DNA of 64,000 nt from Gallionella sp. (GCA_003134595.1 PLBS01000042.1:665-64664); one strand, 5' to 3'; counted from the first letter of the stretch, positions 29,136 to 38,520 are shown. Numbers and translations are program-made. The notes: generated by a model from the letters alone, not told the origin.

Positions 29136-29216
29136 CACCCTCCGAGGGGTGCTGCAGCGGGGCTGGACACAGTCCCCCGTCAGGCTCGGGGTCAGTGGTT
29201 CAACGTTTCAACCGCA
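29136..29216 (+). promoter_or_regulatory. SAH riboswitch controlling ahcY
   Basis: The sequence CTCCGAGGGGTGCTGCAGCG, a variable stem, then TCAGGCTCGGGGTCAGTGG reproduces the S-adenosylhomocysteine riboswitch consensus: the CCGAGG...CTCGG outer stem, the conserved GCTGCAGC core and the AGGCTCGG strand. It ends about 33 bases before the ahcY start. SAH binding in this class turns on expression of SAH-recycling genes. Confidence 0.9.
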
Positions 29217-29248
29217 CCCATTCATTAACTTTATGAATGGAGCAACTT

Positions 29249-30691
29249 ATGAACGCTGCCGCAAAACAATTCACCGATTACAAAGTCGCCGATATGTCCC
29301 TGGCCGCATGGGGACGCAAGGAACTGGCCATTGCCGAAATTGAAATGCCCGGCCTGATGGCAATCCGCAAGGAATTCACGGCCACGCAACCGTTGCGCGG
29401 CGCGCGCATCACCGGTTCGCTGCACATGACCATCCAGACCGGTGTGTTGATCGAGACACTGAAAGCGCTCGGTGCGGAAGTGCGCTGGGCATCCTGCAAC
29501 ATCTACTCGACCCAGGATCATGCTGCCGCCGCGATCGCCGCGACCGGCACGCCGGTGTTCGCCTACAAGGGTGAAACGCTGACTGAATACTGGGACTACA
29601 CCCACCGCATTTTCGAATGGGCGGACGGCCCCGGCGGCGAAAAAACTCTGTCCAACATGATCCTTGACGACGGCGGTGATGCCACGCTGTTGCTGCATCT
29701 GGGCGCGCGTGCCGAGAAGGACGCATCCCTGTTGGACCATCCCGGCTCCGAGGAAGAGACTTGTTTGTTCGCGTCGATCAAGGCCAAGCTGGCGGTAGAT
29801 AAAAAATGGTATTCCACACGTCTCGCCGCGATCAAGGGTGTCACCGAAGAAACCACCACCGGCGTGCACCGCCTGTACCAGATGCACGAACGCGGCGAAT
29901 TGAAATTCCCCGCCATCAATGTGAACGACTCTGTTACCAAGTCCAAGTTCGACAACCTGTACGGCTGCCGAGAATCGCTGGTGGATGCGATCAAGCGTGC
30001 CACCGACGTGATGGTGGCCGGCAAGATCGCCGTGGTCGCGGGTTATGGCGACGTGGGCAAAGGCTCCGCTCAAGCATTGCGTGCCTTGTCGGCTCAAGTT
30101 TGGGTGACCGAAATCGATCCGATCTGCGCGTTGCAGGCCGCGATGGAAGGCTATCGCGTCGTGACCATGGACTACGCCTGTGAGCACGGCGACATTTTTG
30201 TCACTGCCACCGGCAACTTCCATGTCATCACCCACGAGCACATGAAGAAGATGAAGAATCAGGCCATCGTGTGCAACATCGGCCACTTCGATAACGAAAT
30301 CGACGTTGCCTCGCTCAAGCAATACCAGTGGGAAAACATCAAGCCGCAAGTCGATCACGTGATTTTTCCAGCCGCGAACGGCAAGCCGGAAAAACGCATT
30401 CTGCTGTTGGCCGAAGGCCGTCTGGTGAATCTGGGTTGCGGCACCGGCCATCCGTCCTATGTGATGTCCTCTTCGTTCGCCAACCAGACCATTGCGCAGA
30501 TTGAACTATTCACGCGCAACAAGGACTATCCTGTCGGCGTGTACACCTTGCCCAAGCATCTGGACGAGAAAGTTGCGCGTTTGCAACTGACTACGCTGAA
30601 TGCACAGCTGAGCACGCTGACCGACCAGCAGGCCGCTTATATCAGTGTGCCCAAGGAAGGTCCTTACAAGGCCAATCACTACCGTTACTAA
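29249..30691 (+). CDS. ahcY: S-adenosylhomocysteine hydrolase
   Basis: AhcY cleaves SAH to adenosine and homocysteine, using bound NAD. The NAD-binding loop [15 protein letters not shown], catalytic-region motifs ([56 protein letters not shown]), [13 protein letters not shown] and the terminal HYRY are all present. The ATG at 29249 is chosen over 29237 because GGAG lies six bases before it. At 480 residues it has the large insert common in bacterial AhcY. The upstream riboswitch senses its substrate. Confidence 0.97.
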   Translation: MNAAAKQFTDYKVADMSLAAWGRKELAIAEIEMPGLMAIRKEFTATQPLRGARITGSLHMTIQTGVLIETLKALGAEVRWASCNIYSTQDHAAAAIAATGTPVFAYKGETLTEYWDYTHRIFEWADGPGGEKTLSNMILDDGGDATLLLHLGARAEKDASLLDHPGSEEETCLFASIKAKLAVDKKWYSTRLAAIKGVTEETTTGVHRLYQMHERGELKFPAINVNDSVTKSKFDNLYGCRESLVDAIKRATDVMVAGKIAVVAGYGDVGKGSAQALRALSAQVWVTEIDPICALQAAMEGYRVVTMDYACEHGDIFVTATGNFHVITHEHMKKMKNQAIVCNIGHFDNEIDVASLKQYQWENIKPQVDHVIFPAANGKPEKRILLLAEGRLVNLGCGTGHPSYVMSSSFANQTIAQIELFTRNKDYPVGVYTLPKHLDEKVARLQLTTLNAQLSTLTDQQAAYISVPKEGPYKANHYRY

Positions 30692-30836
30692 CAGGCATGG
30701 CAAATAGCCACCCTGATAATGAAACTTGCCATGCCCGTTCCCTCTCCTCAATCCTCTCCCACAAGCGGGGAGAGCGAAGCGAGGGGTGCGCAGCAAGGCA
30801 AACGAATCGCTGCGCGAGTTTCACGTTAAATGCAGC

Positions 30837-31180
30837 ATGCCAACACGTAATGAGTTCGCTGATTATGTGGTTGAGCTCATGTCGACATGGATGCCGGTAG
30901 TCGCGAACAAGACAGATCTCGGCTACGGGCTGTACCGGAATGGACTGAGGTTCGCCGTGATTGCCGGCGAGCAGCTTTATTTCAAAACCGATGCCGGCGA
31001 CGAGTCTCTGTTTGAGCGCGAGGGTTGCTCTCCGTTCTTCAGCAGCAGTGAAGGCAGAGCGGTGCGGACATCCTTCTGGTCCGCGCCGCCAGACTGCCTT
31101 GACCCCCCCGCCGTGATGCGCGAGTGGTGTCATTGGCCTATGCCGCGGCGTTGCGGGAGCAGGTTACTAAAGCAAGCTGA
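30837..31180 (+). pseudogene. TfoX/Sxy N-terminal-domain protein, frameshifted
   Basis: From the ATG at 30837 the frame reads MPTRNEFADYVVELMSTWMP, GLYRNGLRFAVIAGEQLYFK and FWSAPPDCLDPPAVMREW, the TfoX N-terminal domain pattern. At about 31113-31120 (GAGTGGTGTC) the frame is lost. One base further on, another frame continues VSLAYAAALREQVTKAS and stops at 31178-31180, exactly what the domain's last helix should look like. A single missing G explains it. Read as is, translation would run on across the holin-like gene to 31475. It is either a recent mutation or a sequencing error. Confidence 0.75.
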
Positions 31181-31200
31181 TCCAGCAAAGGGAGGCGAAA

Positions 31201-31566
31201 ATGAAAATGCAATTGGAGTTGCTGTTAATCTGGATACTCAACGCACTCGCGTTGCTCGCGGTGGCGAACTTCGTGCCGGGGATACATGTGGACGGTTTCG
31301 GTGCGGCTTTGATCGCGGCGTTTTTCCTGGGGCTGGTCAATACCTTGATCCGCCCGTTGCTGTTGCTGCTTACTCTGCCGGTGACGCTGGTTACATTGGG
31401 ATTGTTCATCTTCGTCATCAACGGCACACTGTTCTGGCTGGTAGGTTCGGTGCTGCGCGGTTTTGTCGTGGATAGTTTCTGGCACGGCGTTTTGGGAGCA
31501 GTGCTTTACAGTATCTTTTCCTGGGCACTGTCTTCGGCTGCCGCACAATTGATGAGAAAACAATGA
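31201..31566 (+). CDS. Phage holin family IV-like membrane protein
   Basis: A 121-residue protein with four hydrophobic helices (LELLLIWILNALALLAVANF; ALIAAFFLGLVNTLIRPLLL; TLVTLGLFIFVINGTLFWLV; VLGAVLYSIFSWALSSAAAQ). It has the conserved LVNTLIRP motif of the superfamily named after mycobacterial four-helix phage holins. In betaproteobacteria the gene commonly stands between ahcY and metF, as here, so a cellular rather than a phage role is likely. Function unknown. metF starts seven bases after its stop. Confidence 0.85.
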   Translation: MKMQLELLLIWILNALALLAVANFVPGIHVDGFGAALIAAFFLGLVNTLIRPLLLLLTLPVTLVTLGLFIFVINGTLFWLVGSVLRGFVVDSFWHGVLGAVLYSIFSWALSSAAAQLMRKQ

Positions 31567-31573
31567 GGCTCCT

Positions 31574-32407
31574 ATGACTGGGCAACTTTTCAGTTTTGAA
31601 TTTTTTCCGCCGCAAACTCCTGAAGGTGTGGAGAAACTCGCGACCACGCGCAAGCAACTGGCGCTGCTCAAGCCGGAATTCTTCTCCGTCACCTTCGGCG
31701 CTGGCGGCTCCACGCAGGACCGCACACTGGAAACCATACGTCAGATCAAGGCCGAAGGTTACAACGCCGCCCCGCACCTGTCGTGTATTGGTTCTACACG
31801 CGACAATATCCGCGCCATTCTGAACACCTACAAGGATATGGACATCAAGCGCATCGTGGCGTTGCGCGGCGACTTGCCCTCCGGCATGGGCAGCATCGGC
31901 GAATTCCAGTATGCCAACGAGCTGGTGTCGTTCATTCGCGCGCAGACCGGCGAGCACTTTCACATCGAAGTGGCAGCCTATCCGGAGTTTCATCCGCAGG
32001 CCAAATCAGCGCACGACGACATCCTCAACTTCAAACGGAAAGTTGCTGCCGGGGCGGATTCAGCTATCACCCAATATTTCTACAACGCCGACAGTTATTT
32101 TTATTTCGTCGATGAATGTCGCAGGCTGGGCATCACCGCTCCCATCGTGCCGGGCATCATGCCGATCGTGAAATTCGCGCAACTGGCACGCTTCTCCGAT
32201 GCCTGTGGCGCTGAAATCCCGCGCTGGATGCGCCGCAAGCTGGAAGGCTATGGCGACGACAACGCATCAATACAGGAATTTGGCCAGGATGTGGTCACCG
32301 CATTGTGCGAACGCTTGTTAAAGGGCGGTGCGCCGGGCCTGCATTTCTACACGCTGAACCAGGCCGCGCCAACTTTGGCGATCTGGCAACGATTGGGGCT
32401 GTCGTGA
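31574..32407 (+). CDS. metF: 5,10-methylenetetrahydrofolate reductase
   Basis: This FAD enzyme makes 5-methyl-THF for methionine regeneration. It is a TIM barrel of 277 residues. Hallmarks are FSFEFFPPQTPEGVEKL, SVTFGAGGSTQDRT, PHLSCIGSTRDNI, RIVALRGDLPSG, the H-P-A region IEVAAYPEFHPQA, and GADSAITQYFYNADSYFYF. It is the last gene of the metK-ahcY-metF block and completes the folate side of the activated-methyl cycle. The start follows GGCTCCT, with weak ribosome-site character, so it probably depends on coupling to the holin-like gene. Confidence 0.96.
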   Translation: MTGQLFSFEFFPPQTPEGVEKLATTRKQLALLKPEFFSVTFGAGGSTQDRTLETIRQIKAEGYNAAPHLSCIGSTRDNIRAILNTYKDMDIKRIVALRGDLPSGMGSIGEFQYANELVSFIRAQTGEHFHIEVAAYPEFHPQAKSAHDDILNFKRKVAAGADSAITQYFYNADSYFYFVDECRRLGITAPIVPGIMPIVKFAQLARFSDACGAEIPRWMRRKLEGYGDDNASIQEFGQDVVTALCERLLKGGAPGLHFYTLNQAAPTLAIWQRLGLS

Positions 32408-32440
32408 TTCTTGAACTTGCGTCCCCCTCTCCCATCGGGG

Positions 32441-32499
32441 TAACCAGCGACTTGGCTGGCGTAGTTGGACAGCCTAGTCGAATGGCTAGTAGTTCCACC
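32441..32499 (+). mobile_element. 59-bp hairpin element, copy D, inside a palindrome
   Basis: Begins TAACCAGCGACTTGGCTG and ends CGAATGGCTAGTAGTTCCAC plus C. The inner stem is GGCTG/CAGCC. Deleting it joins CCCCTCTCCCATCGGGG to AGAGGGCTGGGG and restores a CCCTCTCCC-ATCG-GGGAGAGGG hairpin of a very common repeat type. It lies 26 bases upstream of trhP. Confidence 0.75.
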
Positions 32500-32525
32500 A
32501 GAGGGCTGGGGAGGGGGAGCACCCG

Positions 32526-33863
32526 ATGAAAGCACCCGAACTCCTTCTGCCCGCCGGCACATTGGACAAAATGCGCACCGCCTACGCCTTTGGTGCGGAT
32601 GCGGTGTATGCCGGGCAGCCACGCTATTCCTTGCGTGCCCGCAACAACGAGTTTCAGTTGGAGCAACTGGACATCGGCATCAAGGAGGCGCATCAGCTCG
32701 GCAAGAAATTCTTTGTCGCGAGCAATTTGATGCCGCACAACGCCAAGGTCAAAACCTATCTGGCCGACATGCGCCCGGTCATCGCGATGCGGCCGGATGC
32801 CTTGATCATGGCCGACCCCGGACTGATAATGATGGTGCGCGAGGAATTTCCGGATATGACTATCCATCTTTCAGTACAAGCCAATACGGTTAATTTTGCC
32901 GACGTGAAATTCTGGCAAAAGCTCGGCGTGTCGCGCATCATTTTGTCGCGTGAATTGTCGCTCGATGAAATAGAAGAGATACGCCAGGAGTGTCCCGACA
33001 TCGAACTGGAAGTGTTCGTACACGGCGCGCTTTGTATCGCTTATTCGGGGCGTTGCTTGCTGTCCGGCTACTTCAATCACCGCGACCCGAACCAGGGCAC
33101 CTGTACCAACTCCTGCCGCTGGGATTACAAGGTCAAGGATGCCGAAGAAGATGCCACCGGCGACCTGCAAAAAATAGATTTCAATTTCGACGAGGCGATG
33201 GGCGCATCCAATCTCTCCGCGTGCGGTTCACAACCGCGCCACCCTGCGGCTGACAAGGTGTACCTCATCTCGCGTCAGGATCACCCGGATGAATTGATGC
33301 CGGTGATGGAAGACGAGCACGGCACCTACATCATGAACTCCAAAGACTTGCGCGCCGTCGAACACGTCGAGCGGCTGGCAAAGATCGGCGTGGATTCACT
33401 GAAAGTCGAAGGCCGCACCAAGTCCATCTATTACGTGGCGCGCACCGCACAAGTGTATCGGCAGGCGATAGATGATGCGGTCGTGGGCAGACCATTCAAC
33501 TATTCACTGCTCGGCGCGCTGGATGCGCTGGCGAATCGCGGCTACACCGATGGCTTCTACGAACGCCACCACACCCACGAACAGCAAAACTACCTGCGCG
33601 GTCACTCCGAAAGCACCCGCCAGCAATACGTCGGTGACATCGTGAGTTGTGCGAATGGAATGGCCGAGATCGACGTGAAAAATAAATTTCAGGTCGGCGA
33701 CAGACTCGAAATCATCCACCCCTCCGGCAACCACATTGTCGTACTCGCAGAGATGCGCAGCCTCAAAGGCGAAGCAGTCACTGTCGCGCCCGGCAGCGGA
33801 CATCGTGTGCAGATACCTTTGCAGGGCGAAATGACAAAGGGCATGGTGGCACGTTTCTTATAA
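32526..33863 (+). CDS. trhP: U32 family tRNA hydroxylation protein TrhP
   Basis: The former YegQ, needed with prephenate to hydroxylate U34 of some tRNAs (5-hydroxyuridine). The 445-residue frame has the U32 signature EVFVHGALCIAYSGRCLLSG and conserved Cys (GTCTNSCRWDYKV), LPAGTLDKMRTAYAFGADAV, VYAGQPRYSLRARNNEF and TYIMNSKDLRAVEHVERL. It has C-terminal RNA-binding-like strands. A short Ser/Ala/Pro-rich insert (GASNLSACGSQPRHPA) around residue 231 replaces the variable loop of the family. GGGGAG upstream is just after hairpin copy D. Confidence 0.92.
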   Translation: MKAPELLLPAGTLDKMRTAYAFGADAVYAGQPRYSLRARNNEFQLEQLDIGIKEAHQLGKKFFVASNLMPHNAKVKTYLADMRPVIAMRPDALIMADPGLIMMVREEFPDMTIHLSVQANTVNFADVKFWQKLGVSRIILSRELSLDEIEEIRQECPDIELEVFVHGALCIAYSGRCLLSGYFNHRDPNQGTCTNSCRWDYKVKDAEEDATGDLQKIDFNFDEAMGASNLSACGSQPRHPAADKVYLISRQDHPDELMPVMEDEHGTYIMNSKDLRAVEHVERLAKIGVDSLKVEGRTKSIYYVARTAQVYRQAIDDAVVGRPFNYSLLGALDALANRGYTDGFYERHHTHEQQNYLRGHSESTRQQYVGDIVSCANGMAEIDVKNKFQVGDRLEIIHPSGNHIVVLAEMRSLKGEAVTVAPGSGHRVQIPLQGEMTKGMVARFL

Positions 33864-33883
33864 TCAGGTCGCGAGATACAACC

Positions 33884-34339
33884 ATGATCTTCTCCACCCT
33901 CACCAACGCTGACCGCTACGCTGCACTGCATCCGCTGTTTCCGCGCGCATTCGAATACATCCGCAACACCGATCTGATGTCGCTCGCGCCGGGGCACTAT
34001 CCCATTGTCGGTGATGATTTGTTCGCCATCGTGGAGCATGTGCCGGGACGCACGCGCGCAGAAGCGGAACTGGAATGCCACCGTCGTTACATCGACATCC
34101 AACTGGTGCTGGAAGGGTTGGATGAGATGGGCTGGAAGCCGTTTTCCGATTGCCGCGAGCCGGTGGACGATTACAGCGCGGAGAAGGACATCCAGTTTTT
34201 TCGCGATGCCCCGGCAAGCTGGATTGCCACGCCGCCCGGCGCGTTCTGCATCTTTTTCCCGGAAGATGCGCATGCACCCTTGGTCAGCGCGGGCAGGATA
34301 CGTAAGGTGGTCTTCAAGATCGCGCTGAAGACGGGGTGA
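33884..34339 (+). CDS. YhcH/YjgK/YiaL family protein
   Basis: A cupin-like beta-sandwich protein of 151 residues. Family pattern: DLMSLAPGHYPIVGDDLFAI, ECHRRYIDIQLVLEGLDEMG, and the metal-site region GAFCIFFPEDAHAP. E. coli relatives are linked to sugar-acid or sialic-acid metabolism (anomerase-like), but here no sugar genes are near. The substrate is therefore unknown. It follows trhP by 20 bases and may share its transcript. Confidence 0.88.
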   Translation: MIFSTLTNADRYAALHPLFPRAFEYIRNTDLMSLAPGHYPIVGDDLFAIVEHVPGRTRAEAELECHRRYIDIQLVLEGLDEMGWKPFSDCREPVDDYSAEKDIQFFRDAPASWIATPPGAFCIFFPEDAHAPLVSAGRIRKVVFKIALKTG

Positions 34340-34402
34340 GGGAACGCCACCGTTTTCCTAGTGCCACGGAACGGGCAGCAGGGATTGGTAGCCGTTTCCC
34401 GC

Positions 34403-34999
34403 TTAGAACGAGATTCTTACACCCAGATTGACACCTTCATCAAGTATGGCGTATGGCCGAGACTTGAGGCCAAATCCTATTCTCCGGTAACCGAGATAGA
34501 CAACCGCCTGCGGTATCAACTCGAACTCCAGTCGGGCACCGGTTTCAACATAGCGGTCGGCATCGCCAAAGGTGACGATATTCGGGGATAAATACACCTG
34601 TCCGACAATACCCAAACGCGGAGATGCGGGTGGGGAATAACGTACCAATCCGCCCAGTGCCAGGGCCGAAGCGTTACTGACCTCAGGATTGTTGCCCGTT
34701 ACCCTGGCGACAACGCCCTTTATACCGACGCCGACAGAAAATCCGGGCGCATTGCCGCCCAATTCATCTTTCACCAAAAGACCAAAATCACTGAGCAGGT
34801 TATTTTTATTGACATAAAGAACGCCGAAATGAAATTCGGTTTTTCCGAGAGCATCGCGACCCATTGAGGATATGTACTGGAGTTGGGCGCTGGCATCGCG
34901 CAGGTTGATATCGATGGTATCCGCCAGGGCCGTGGTACTGATGGTTACCATAGTACTGACGCTTAATAGGGAAAGTGCAACAATACGGCGCAATAACAT
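34403..34999 (-). CDS. YfaZ-like outer-membrane protein
   Basis: A 198-residue exported barrel protein: signal peptide MLLRRIVALSLLSVSTMVTI ending TTALADT, then strands like those of the YfaZ precursor family (FHFGVLYVNKNNLLSDFGLL, FSVGVGIKGVVARVTG, LALGGLVRYSPPASPRLGIV, VETGARLEFELIPQAVVYLG) and a terminal GVRISF. The ATG at 34999 follows GGAGTGAAGTT and is preferred over the open frame to 35113. Function unknown. It is monocistronic. Confidence 0.8.
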   Translation of the reverse strand: MLLRRIVALSLLSVSTMVTISTTALADTIDINLRDASAQLQYISSMGRDALGKTEFHFGVLYVNKNNLLSDFGLLVKDELGGNAPGFSVGVGIKGVVARVTGNNPEVSNASALALGGLVRYSPPASPRLGIVGQVYLSPNIVTFGDADRYVETGARLEFELIPQAVVYLGYRRIGFGLKSRPYAILDEGVNLGVRISF

Positions 35000-35151
35000 A
35001 ACTTCACTCCTTAAAATTCTGAATTCAACATATGCAAGCATATCACAGACAATTCGTATCACGAACATGTCGGAGACTCCCGATCTGACTGGGTTTGTGC
35101 GAGCATGTGTCAATGAGTGGCCGGATTCATTTTAGCGGGCTCCTCTGGCAT

Positions 35152-36006
35152 TTACAGGCCGAGATCGAACGCTGTATCGCCTTCCGCCACTTTTGCATCT
35201 ATCTGAATATTCTTGAAATCAAACAGGTTGCCATCCAGCAGGTGTGAGGGCGCGACGTTTTGCATCGCGGTAAAGATGGTCTGGCTGCGCCCCGGATACT
35301 CACGCTCCCACGCGGCGAGCATTTCCTTGATGTTTTGGCGTTGCAGATTTTCCTGCGCACCGCACAGGTTGCACGGGATGATCGGAAACTCCATGCCGCG
35401 CGCATAGCGGGCGATGTCTTTTTCAGAGCAATAAGCCAGCGGACGGATCACGATATGGCCGCCTTTGTCGGTGACCAGTTTGGGCGGCATGGCCTTGAGC
35501 TTGCCGCCAAAGAACATATTCAGGAACAGCGTTTCGATCATGTCGTCGCGGTGGTGACCAAGAGCAATCTTGTTTGCACCGAGCTCCTGCGCCACGCGGT
35601 AGATGATGCCGCGCCGCAACCGCGAACACAGCGAACAGGTGGTTTTGCCCTCGGGAATTTTTTCCTTGACGATGGAATAAGTGTCCTGCGTTTCGATGTG
35701 GTATTCCACGCCGAGCTGCTTCAGATAATTCGGCAACACTTCGGCGGGAAAGCCAGGTTGCTTCTGGTCGAGATTCATCGCGACGATGCGAAAGTCAATC
35801 GGCGCGCGCCTGCGCAAGGTGAGCAAAATATCCAGCAGCGTGTAAGAGTCCTTGCCGCCGGACAGGCACACCATCACGCTGTCGCCCTCTTCGATCATAT
35901 TGAAATCGGCAATCGCCTTGCCGACATGGTGCTCCAAGCGCCCCTTGAGGCGATTGAAGTTGGTGGAGTGGTGCTCGAAATGTATGGGTTGGCTAATGTC
36001 GTTCAT
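35152..36006 (-). CDS. ttcA: tRNA 2-thiocytidine(32) synthetase TtcA
   Basis: An ATP-dependent PP-loop enzyme that thiolates C32 of some tRNAs through a 4Fe-4S cluster. The PP-loop [10 protein letters not shown], the cluster and active-site cysteines in [12 protein letters not shown] and [15 protein letters not shown], and [13 protein letters not shown] are intact. The 284 residues match the usual length. It ends a minus-strand pair with the pteridine reductase, separated by a palindromic repeat. Confidence 0.96.
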   Translation of the reverse strand: MNDISQPIHFEHHSTNFNRLKGRLEHHVGKAIADFNMIEEGDSVMVCLSGGKDSYTLLDILLTLRRRAPIDFRIVAMNLDQKQPGFPAEVLPNYLKQLGVEYHIETQDTYSIVKEKIPEGKTTCSLCSRLRRGIIYRVAQELGANKIALGHHRDDMIETLFLNMFFGGKLKAMPPKLVTDKGGHIVIRPLAYCSEKDIARYARGMEFPIIPCNLCGAQENLQRQNIKEMLAAWEREYPGRSQTIFTAMQNVAPSHLLDGNLFDFKNIQIDAKVAEGDTAFDLGL

Positions 36007-36040
36007 GATTAAGCTCTAAAATTAAAGTGCGGGGTATTAA

Positions 36041-36117
36041 CCCCTCCCAGCCTCCCCTTGTCAGGAGAGGAGCGTCCAGTTCCTCCCCTGACAAGGGGAG
36101 GTTAGGAGGGGTTGGGG
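36041..36117. repeat. CCCCTCCTAACCTCCCC-type palindrome
   Basis: Arms CCCCTCCCAGCCTCCCCTTG and CAAGGGGAGGTTAGGAGGGG, with an internal AGGAGAGGAGC/TCCTCCCCTG pairing. It fills the gap between ttcA and the pteridine reductase. Confidence 0.85.
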
Positions 36118-36125
36118 TAATGCTC

Positions 36126-36866
36126 TCAAAGGTTGACGCTCCGTCCCCCATCCACCGCGATGATCTGCCCGGTAATGTAAGGCGCGTCCTGAATCAGAAA
36201 GGCGACCGTCCTGGCGATGTCGTCCGGTTCACCTTCGCGTTTGAGCAGGGTATGCGCGACGATCTTGCGGCGTTGCTCATCATCCATTAACGCCGCGCCT
36301 TCCGGCCACATGATGACACCGGGGGCGATGGCGTTGACGCGCACCTGCGGTGCCATTTCCTGCGCCAGTCCGCGGGTCAGCGCGGCCAGCCCGGCCTTGG
36401 CGACGCTGTACAGCAGATGGCCATGCATCGGGCGTTCGGCGTGGATGTCTGCGATGTTCACGATACAACCATGACGACGGCGCAATTCGGCCGCTGCCGC
36501 TTGTGCCAGGAACAGCGGGGCTTTCAGGTTGGTGCCGAGCAAATCGTGCCATTGTTGTTCATTAATATCCGCCAAGGGAGTAGCGTAAAAACTTGAAGCG
36601 TTATTGACCAGCGCGTCCAGTCGCCCGAATTTTTTGATGACCTGGTCCACCAGTTGCGGCAACGTGTGCAGGTCAAGCAGATCCGCCTGAAACGCGGCGG
36701 CACTTTCCGGGCGCAGCTCGTTCAGCTCTTTTTGCAAAGCCTGCGCTTCTGGTTCGGAGCTGCGGTAATGCACGGCGAGCTGCGCGCCTGCCGCGTGCAG
36801 GCGCCGACAAATCGCCGCACCGACGCGCTTCGCCCCACCCGTCACCAGTACCACTTTGCCTTGCAT
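36126..36866 (-). CDS. Pteridine reductase (PTR1/FolM-type SDR)
   Basis: An NADPH-dependent short-chain dehydrogenase of about 246 residues that reduces dihydropterins or folate precursors. The dinucleotide motif is not the common TGxxxGIG but VTGGAKRVGAAICR, characteristic of pteridine reductases. NNASSFYATPLADI, the catalytic YSVAKAGLA and the C-terminal APGVIMWPEGAAL follow. The ATG at 36866 is chosen because GGAG lies six bases before it. The frame opens four codons earlier. Neighbours ttcA and the divergent midA are typical in betaproteobacteria. Confidence 0.87.
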   Translation of the reverse strand: MQGKVVLVTGGAKRVGAAICRRLHAAGAQLAVHYRSSEPEAQALQKELNELRPESAAAFQADLLDLHTLPQLVDQVIKKFGRLDALVNNASSFYATPLADINEQQWHDLLGTNLKAPLFLAQAAAAELRRRHGCIVNIADIHAERPMHGHLLYSVAKAGLAALTRGLAQEMAPQVRVNAIAPGVIMWPEGAALMDDEQRRKIVAHTLLKREGEPDDIARTVAFLIQDAPYITGQIIAVDGGRSVNL

Positions 36867-36930
36867 CCCGCTCTCCATTAAACTCGCCAGCCTCCATTAA
36901 ACTCGACCACTTTGTGAATTATACCTGACC

Positions 36931-38109
36931 ATGCCTACACCTTTACCCACACCCAGCCCGGAAGCCGCGCAGCACAGCGCACGCCTGGTTGAATTCATCC
37001 GGCGCGAAATCGCCGCACAAGGCGGATGGATTTCGTTTGCGCGCTACATGGAGCTGGCACTGTATGCACCAGGGCTTGGCTATTACACGGCAGGCGCGCA
37101 CAAATTCGGCGAAGCGGGCGACTTCATCACCGCGCCGGAGCTCTCGCCGTTGTTCGGGCGTACCCTGGCGCGGCAAGTGGCGGAGATCATGGCGCACAGC
37201 GCGCCGCACATACTGGAGCTGGGCGCGGGCAGCGGCAAACTGGCGGCGGACATGCTTGCCGAATTGGAGCAGCTCGGTAGCCTGCCGGACAGCTACGCCA
37301 TTCTTGAGGTGAGTGCCGACTTGCGCGCGCGCCAGCAAGCACTTATGCGCGAACGCTTGCCGCATCTGCTGGATCGCGTGCACTGGCTGGATGCGCTGCC
37401 GAAAAGATTCAGCGGCGCAATCGTCGCCAACGAAGTGCTCGACGCATTACCCGTTCATCTGGTGCACTGGCGGGACAGCGCAATCACCGAACGGGGCGTG
37501 GCTTTAAACGATAACAGTTTCATCTGGCAGGAACGCGCCATCAGCGATGCTGTGCTATTGCATGCCGCGCAGAAGATCACTGTGCCGGACGATTATGTCA
37601 GCGAAATCTGTCTCGCCGCGCGCGGCCTGATCAACAGTCTCGCACAACGACTGGAGCAGGGCACGATGCTGTTCATCGACTACGGCTTCGGCGCGCGCGA
37701 GTTCTATCATCCGCAGCGCCGTAGCGGCACGCTGATGTGTCACTACCGCCACCATGCACACGACGATCCGTTCTTTCTGCCCGGCTTGCAGGACATTACC
37801 GCGCATGTGAATTTTTCCGATATCGCCGAATGCGGCATCGATGCGGGCTTGGAGCTGATCGGCTACACCTCGCAGGCGTTCTTCCTGATTAACTGCGGCA
37901 TCACCGCATTGCTGCAAGACACCTCACCGGAAAACCTGCGCGACTACTTGCCGCTCTCGGCGCAATTGCAGAAACTCACCAGCCCGGCGGAAATGGGCGA
38001 GCTGTTCAAGGTGATTGTGTTGGGCAAAAAGCCTGTCCTGAACTCTGTCGAAGGGATGGTGAGCCCGTTGTGCGGGTTCATGCGTGGAGATTTGACGCGC
38101 TCTTTGTGA
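36931..38109 (+). CDS. SAM-dependent methyltransferase, MidA/NDUFAF7 family
   Basis: A class I methyltransferase, 392 residues. Mitochondrial homologues methylate a complex I subunit arginine, while the bacterial substrate is unknown. Conserved features are EFIRREIAAQGGWISFARYM, LGYYTAGAHKFGEAGDFITA, SAM motif I (ILELGAGSGKLAADML), VANEVLDALPVHLV and the active-site region MLFIDYGFGAREFYHPQR. The last 25 or so residues (KKPVLNSVEGMVSPLCGFMR) are encoded by a widespread interspersed repeat. A related KPVLSPVEG sits inside Slt, so the natural C-terminus has been extended or replaced. Confidence 0.9.
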   Translation: MPTPLPTPSPEAAQHSARLVEFIRREIAAQGGWISFARYMELALYAPGLGYYTAGAHKFGEAGDFITAPELSPLFGRTLARQVAEIMAHSAPHILELGAGSGKLAADMLAELEQLGSLPDSYAILEVSADLRARQQALMRERLPHLLDRVHWLDALPKRFSGAIVANEVLDALPVHLVHWRDSAITERGVALNDNSFIWQERAISDAVLLHAAQKITVPDDYVSEICLAARGLINSLAQRLEQGTMLFIDYGFGAREFYHPQRRSGTLMCHYRHHAHDDPFFLPGLQDITAHVNFSDIAECGIDAGLELIGYTSQAFFLINCGITALLQDTSPENLRDYLPLSAQLQKLTSPAEMGELFKVIVLGKKPVLNSVEGMVSPLCGFMRGDLTRSL

Positions 38110-38520
38110 ATTAAGCTCTAACTGCGAATTTCCTTCTGCGTGACCAACATTTATTCTTCAAACTGACCAAGTGTTCTCGCGCATTGACCACACATCAACA
38201 ATTACCGCTTTCTGGTGATTCTAATTGTCCAATCACAAAATTATTTCACTGCCCGGAACCTGCCGTTCGCCAATCGGAGCTATCGACACAAAGGCGAGCT
38301 TGGTCGTCATGCTCATCGACCGTCCGGTTTCTGCCGCGAAGCAGTCACCGAATCCAATTGGTCACAGAGAGATTGTCTTAGCCACCAAGTTTTCGGACAG
38401 CATCATTTGCCTCAACTGCGCTGGTATTTGTTGCTTTGCCCTGTATGCATACCAACAATTGTTGGTGGCTAGGGGTTTGGTCTAATTCATGGGGTGGGCT
38501 AGGGGCGTGAAGCCGTAGAA
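38110..38520. other. Intergenic region, nothing recognised
   Basis: About 410 bases. Frames up to about 85 codons exist on the plus strand (for example near 38225) but show no family pattern, and neither strand gives a remnant I recognise. A small ACCAACAATTGTTGGT inverted repeat lies near 38451. Confidence 0.3.

Noticed and set aside
29231-30451. 406-codon minus-strand frame across ahcY
   Set aside because: Antisense shadow of ahcY with no recognisable motif or ribosome site.
30726-31475. 249-codon protein spanning the TfoX-like gene and the holin-like gene
   Set aside because: Its second half is an out-of-frame reading of the holin-like gene and arises only through the frameshift at about 31115.
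31201-31566. Prophage remnant because of the holin annotation
   Set aside because: No other phage gene is nearby, and this gene commonly stands between ahcY and metF in betaproteobacteria.
38184-38485. Small ORFs of 65-86 codons between midA and the duplicated-domain protein
   Set aside because: No ribosome site, no homology pattern, overlapping frames on one strand.
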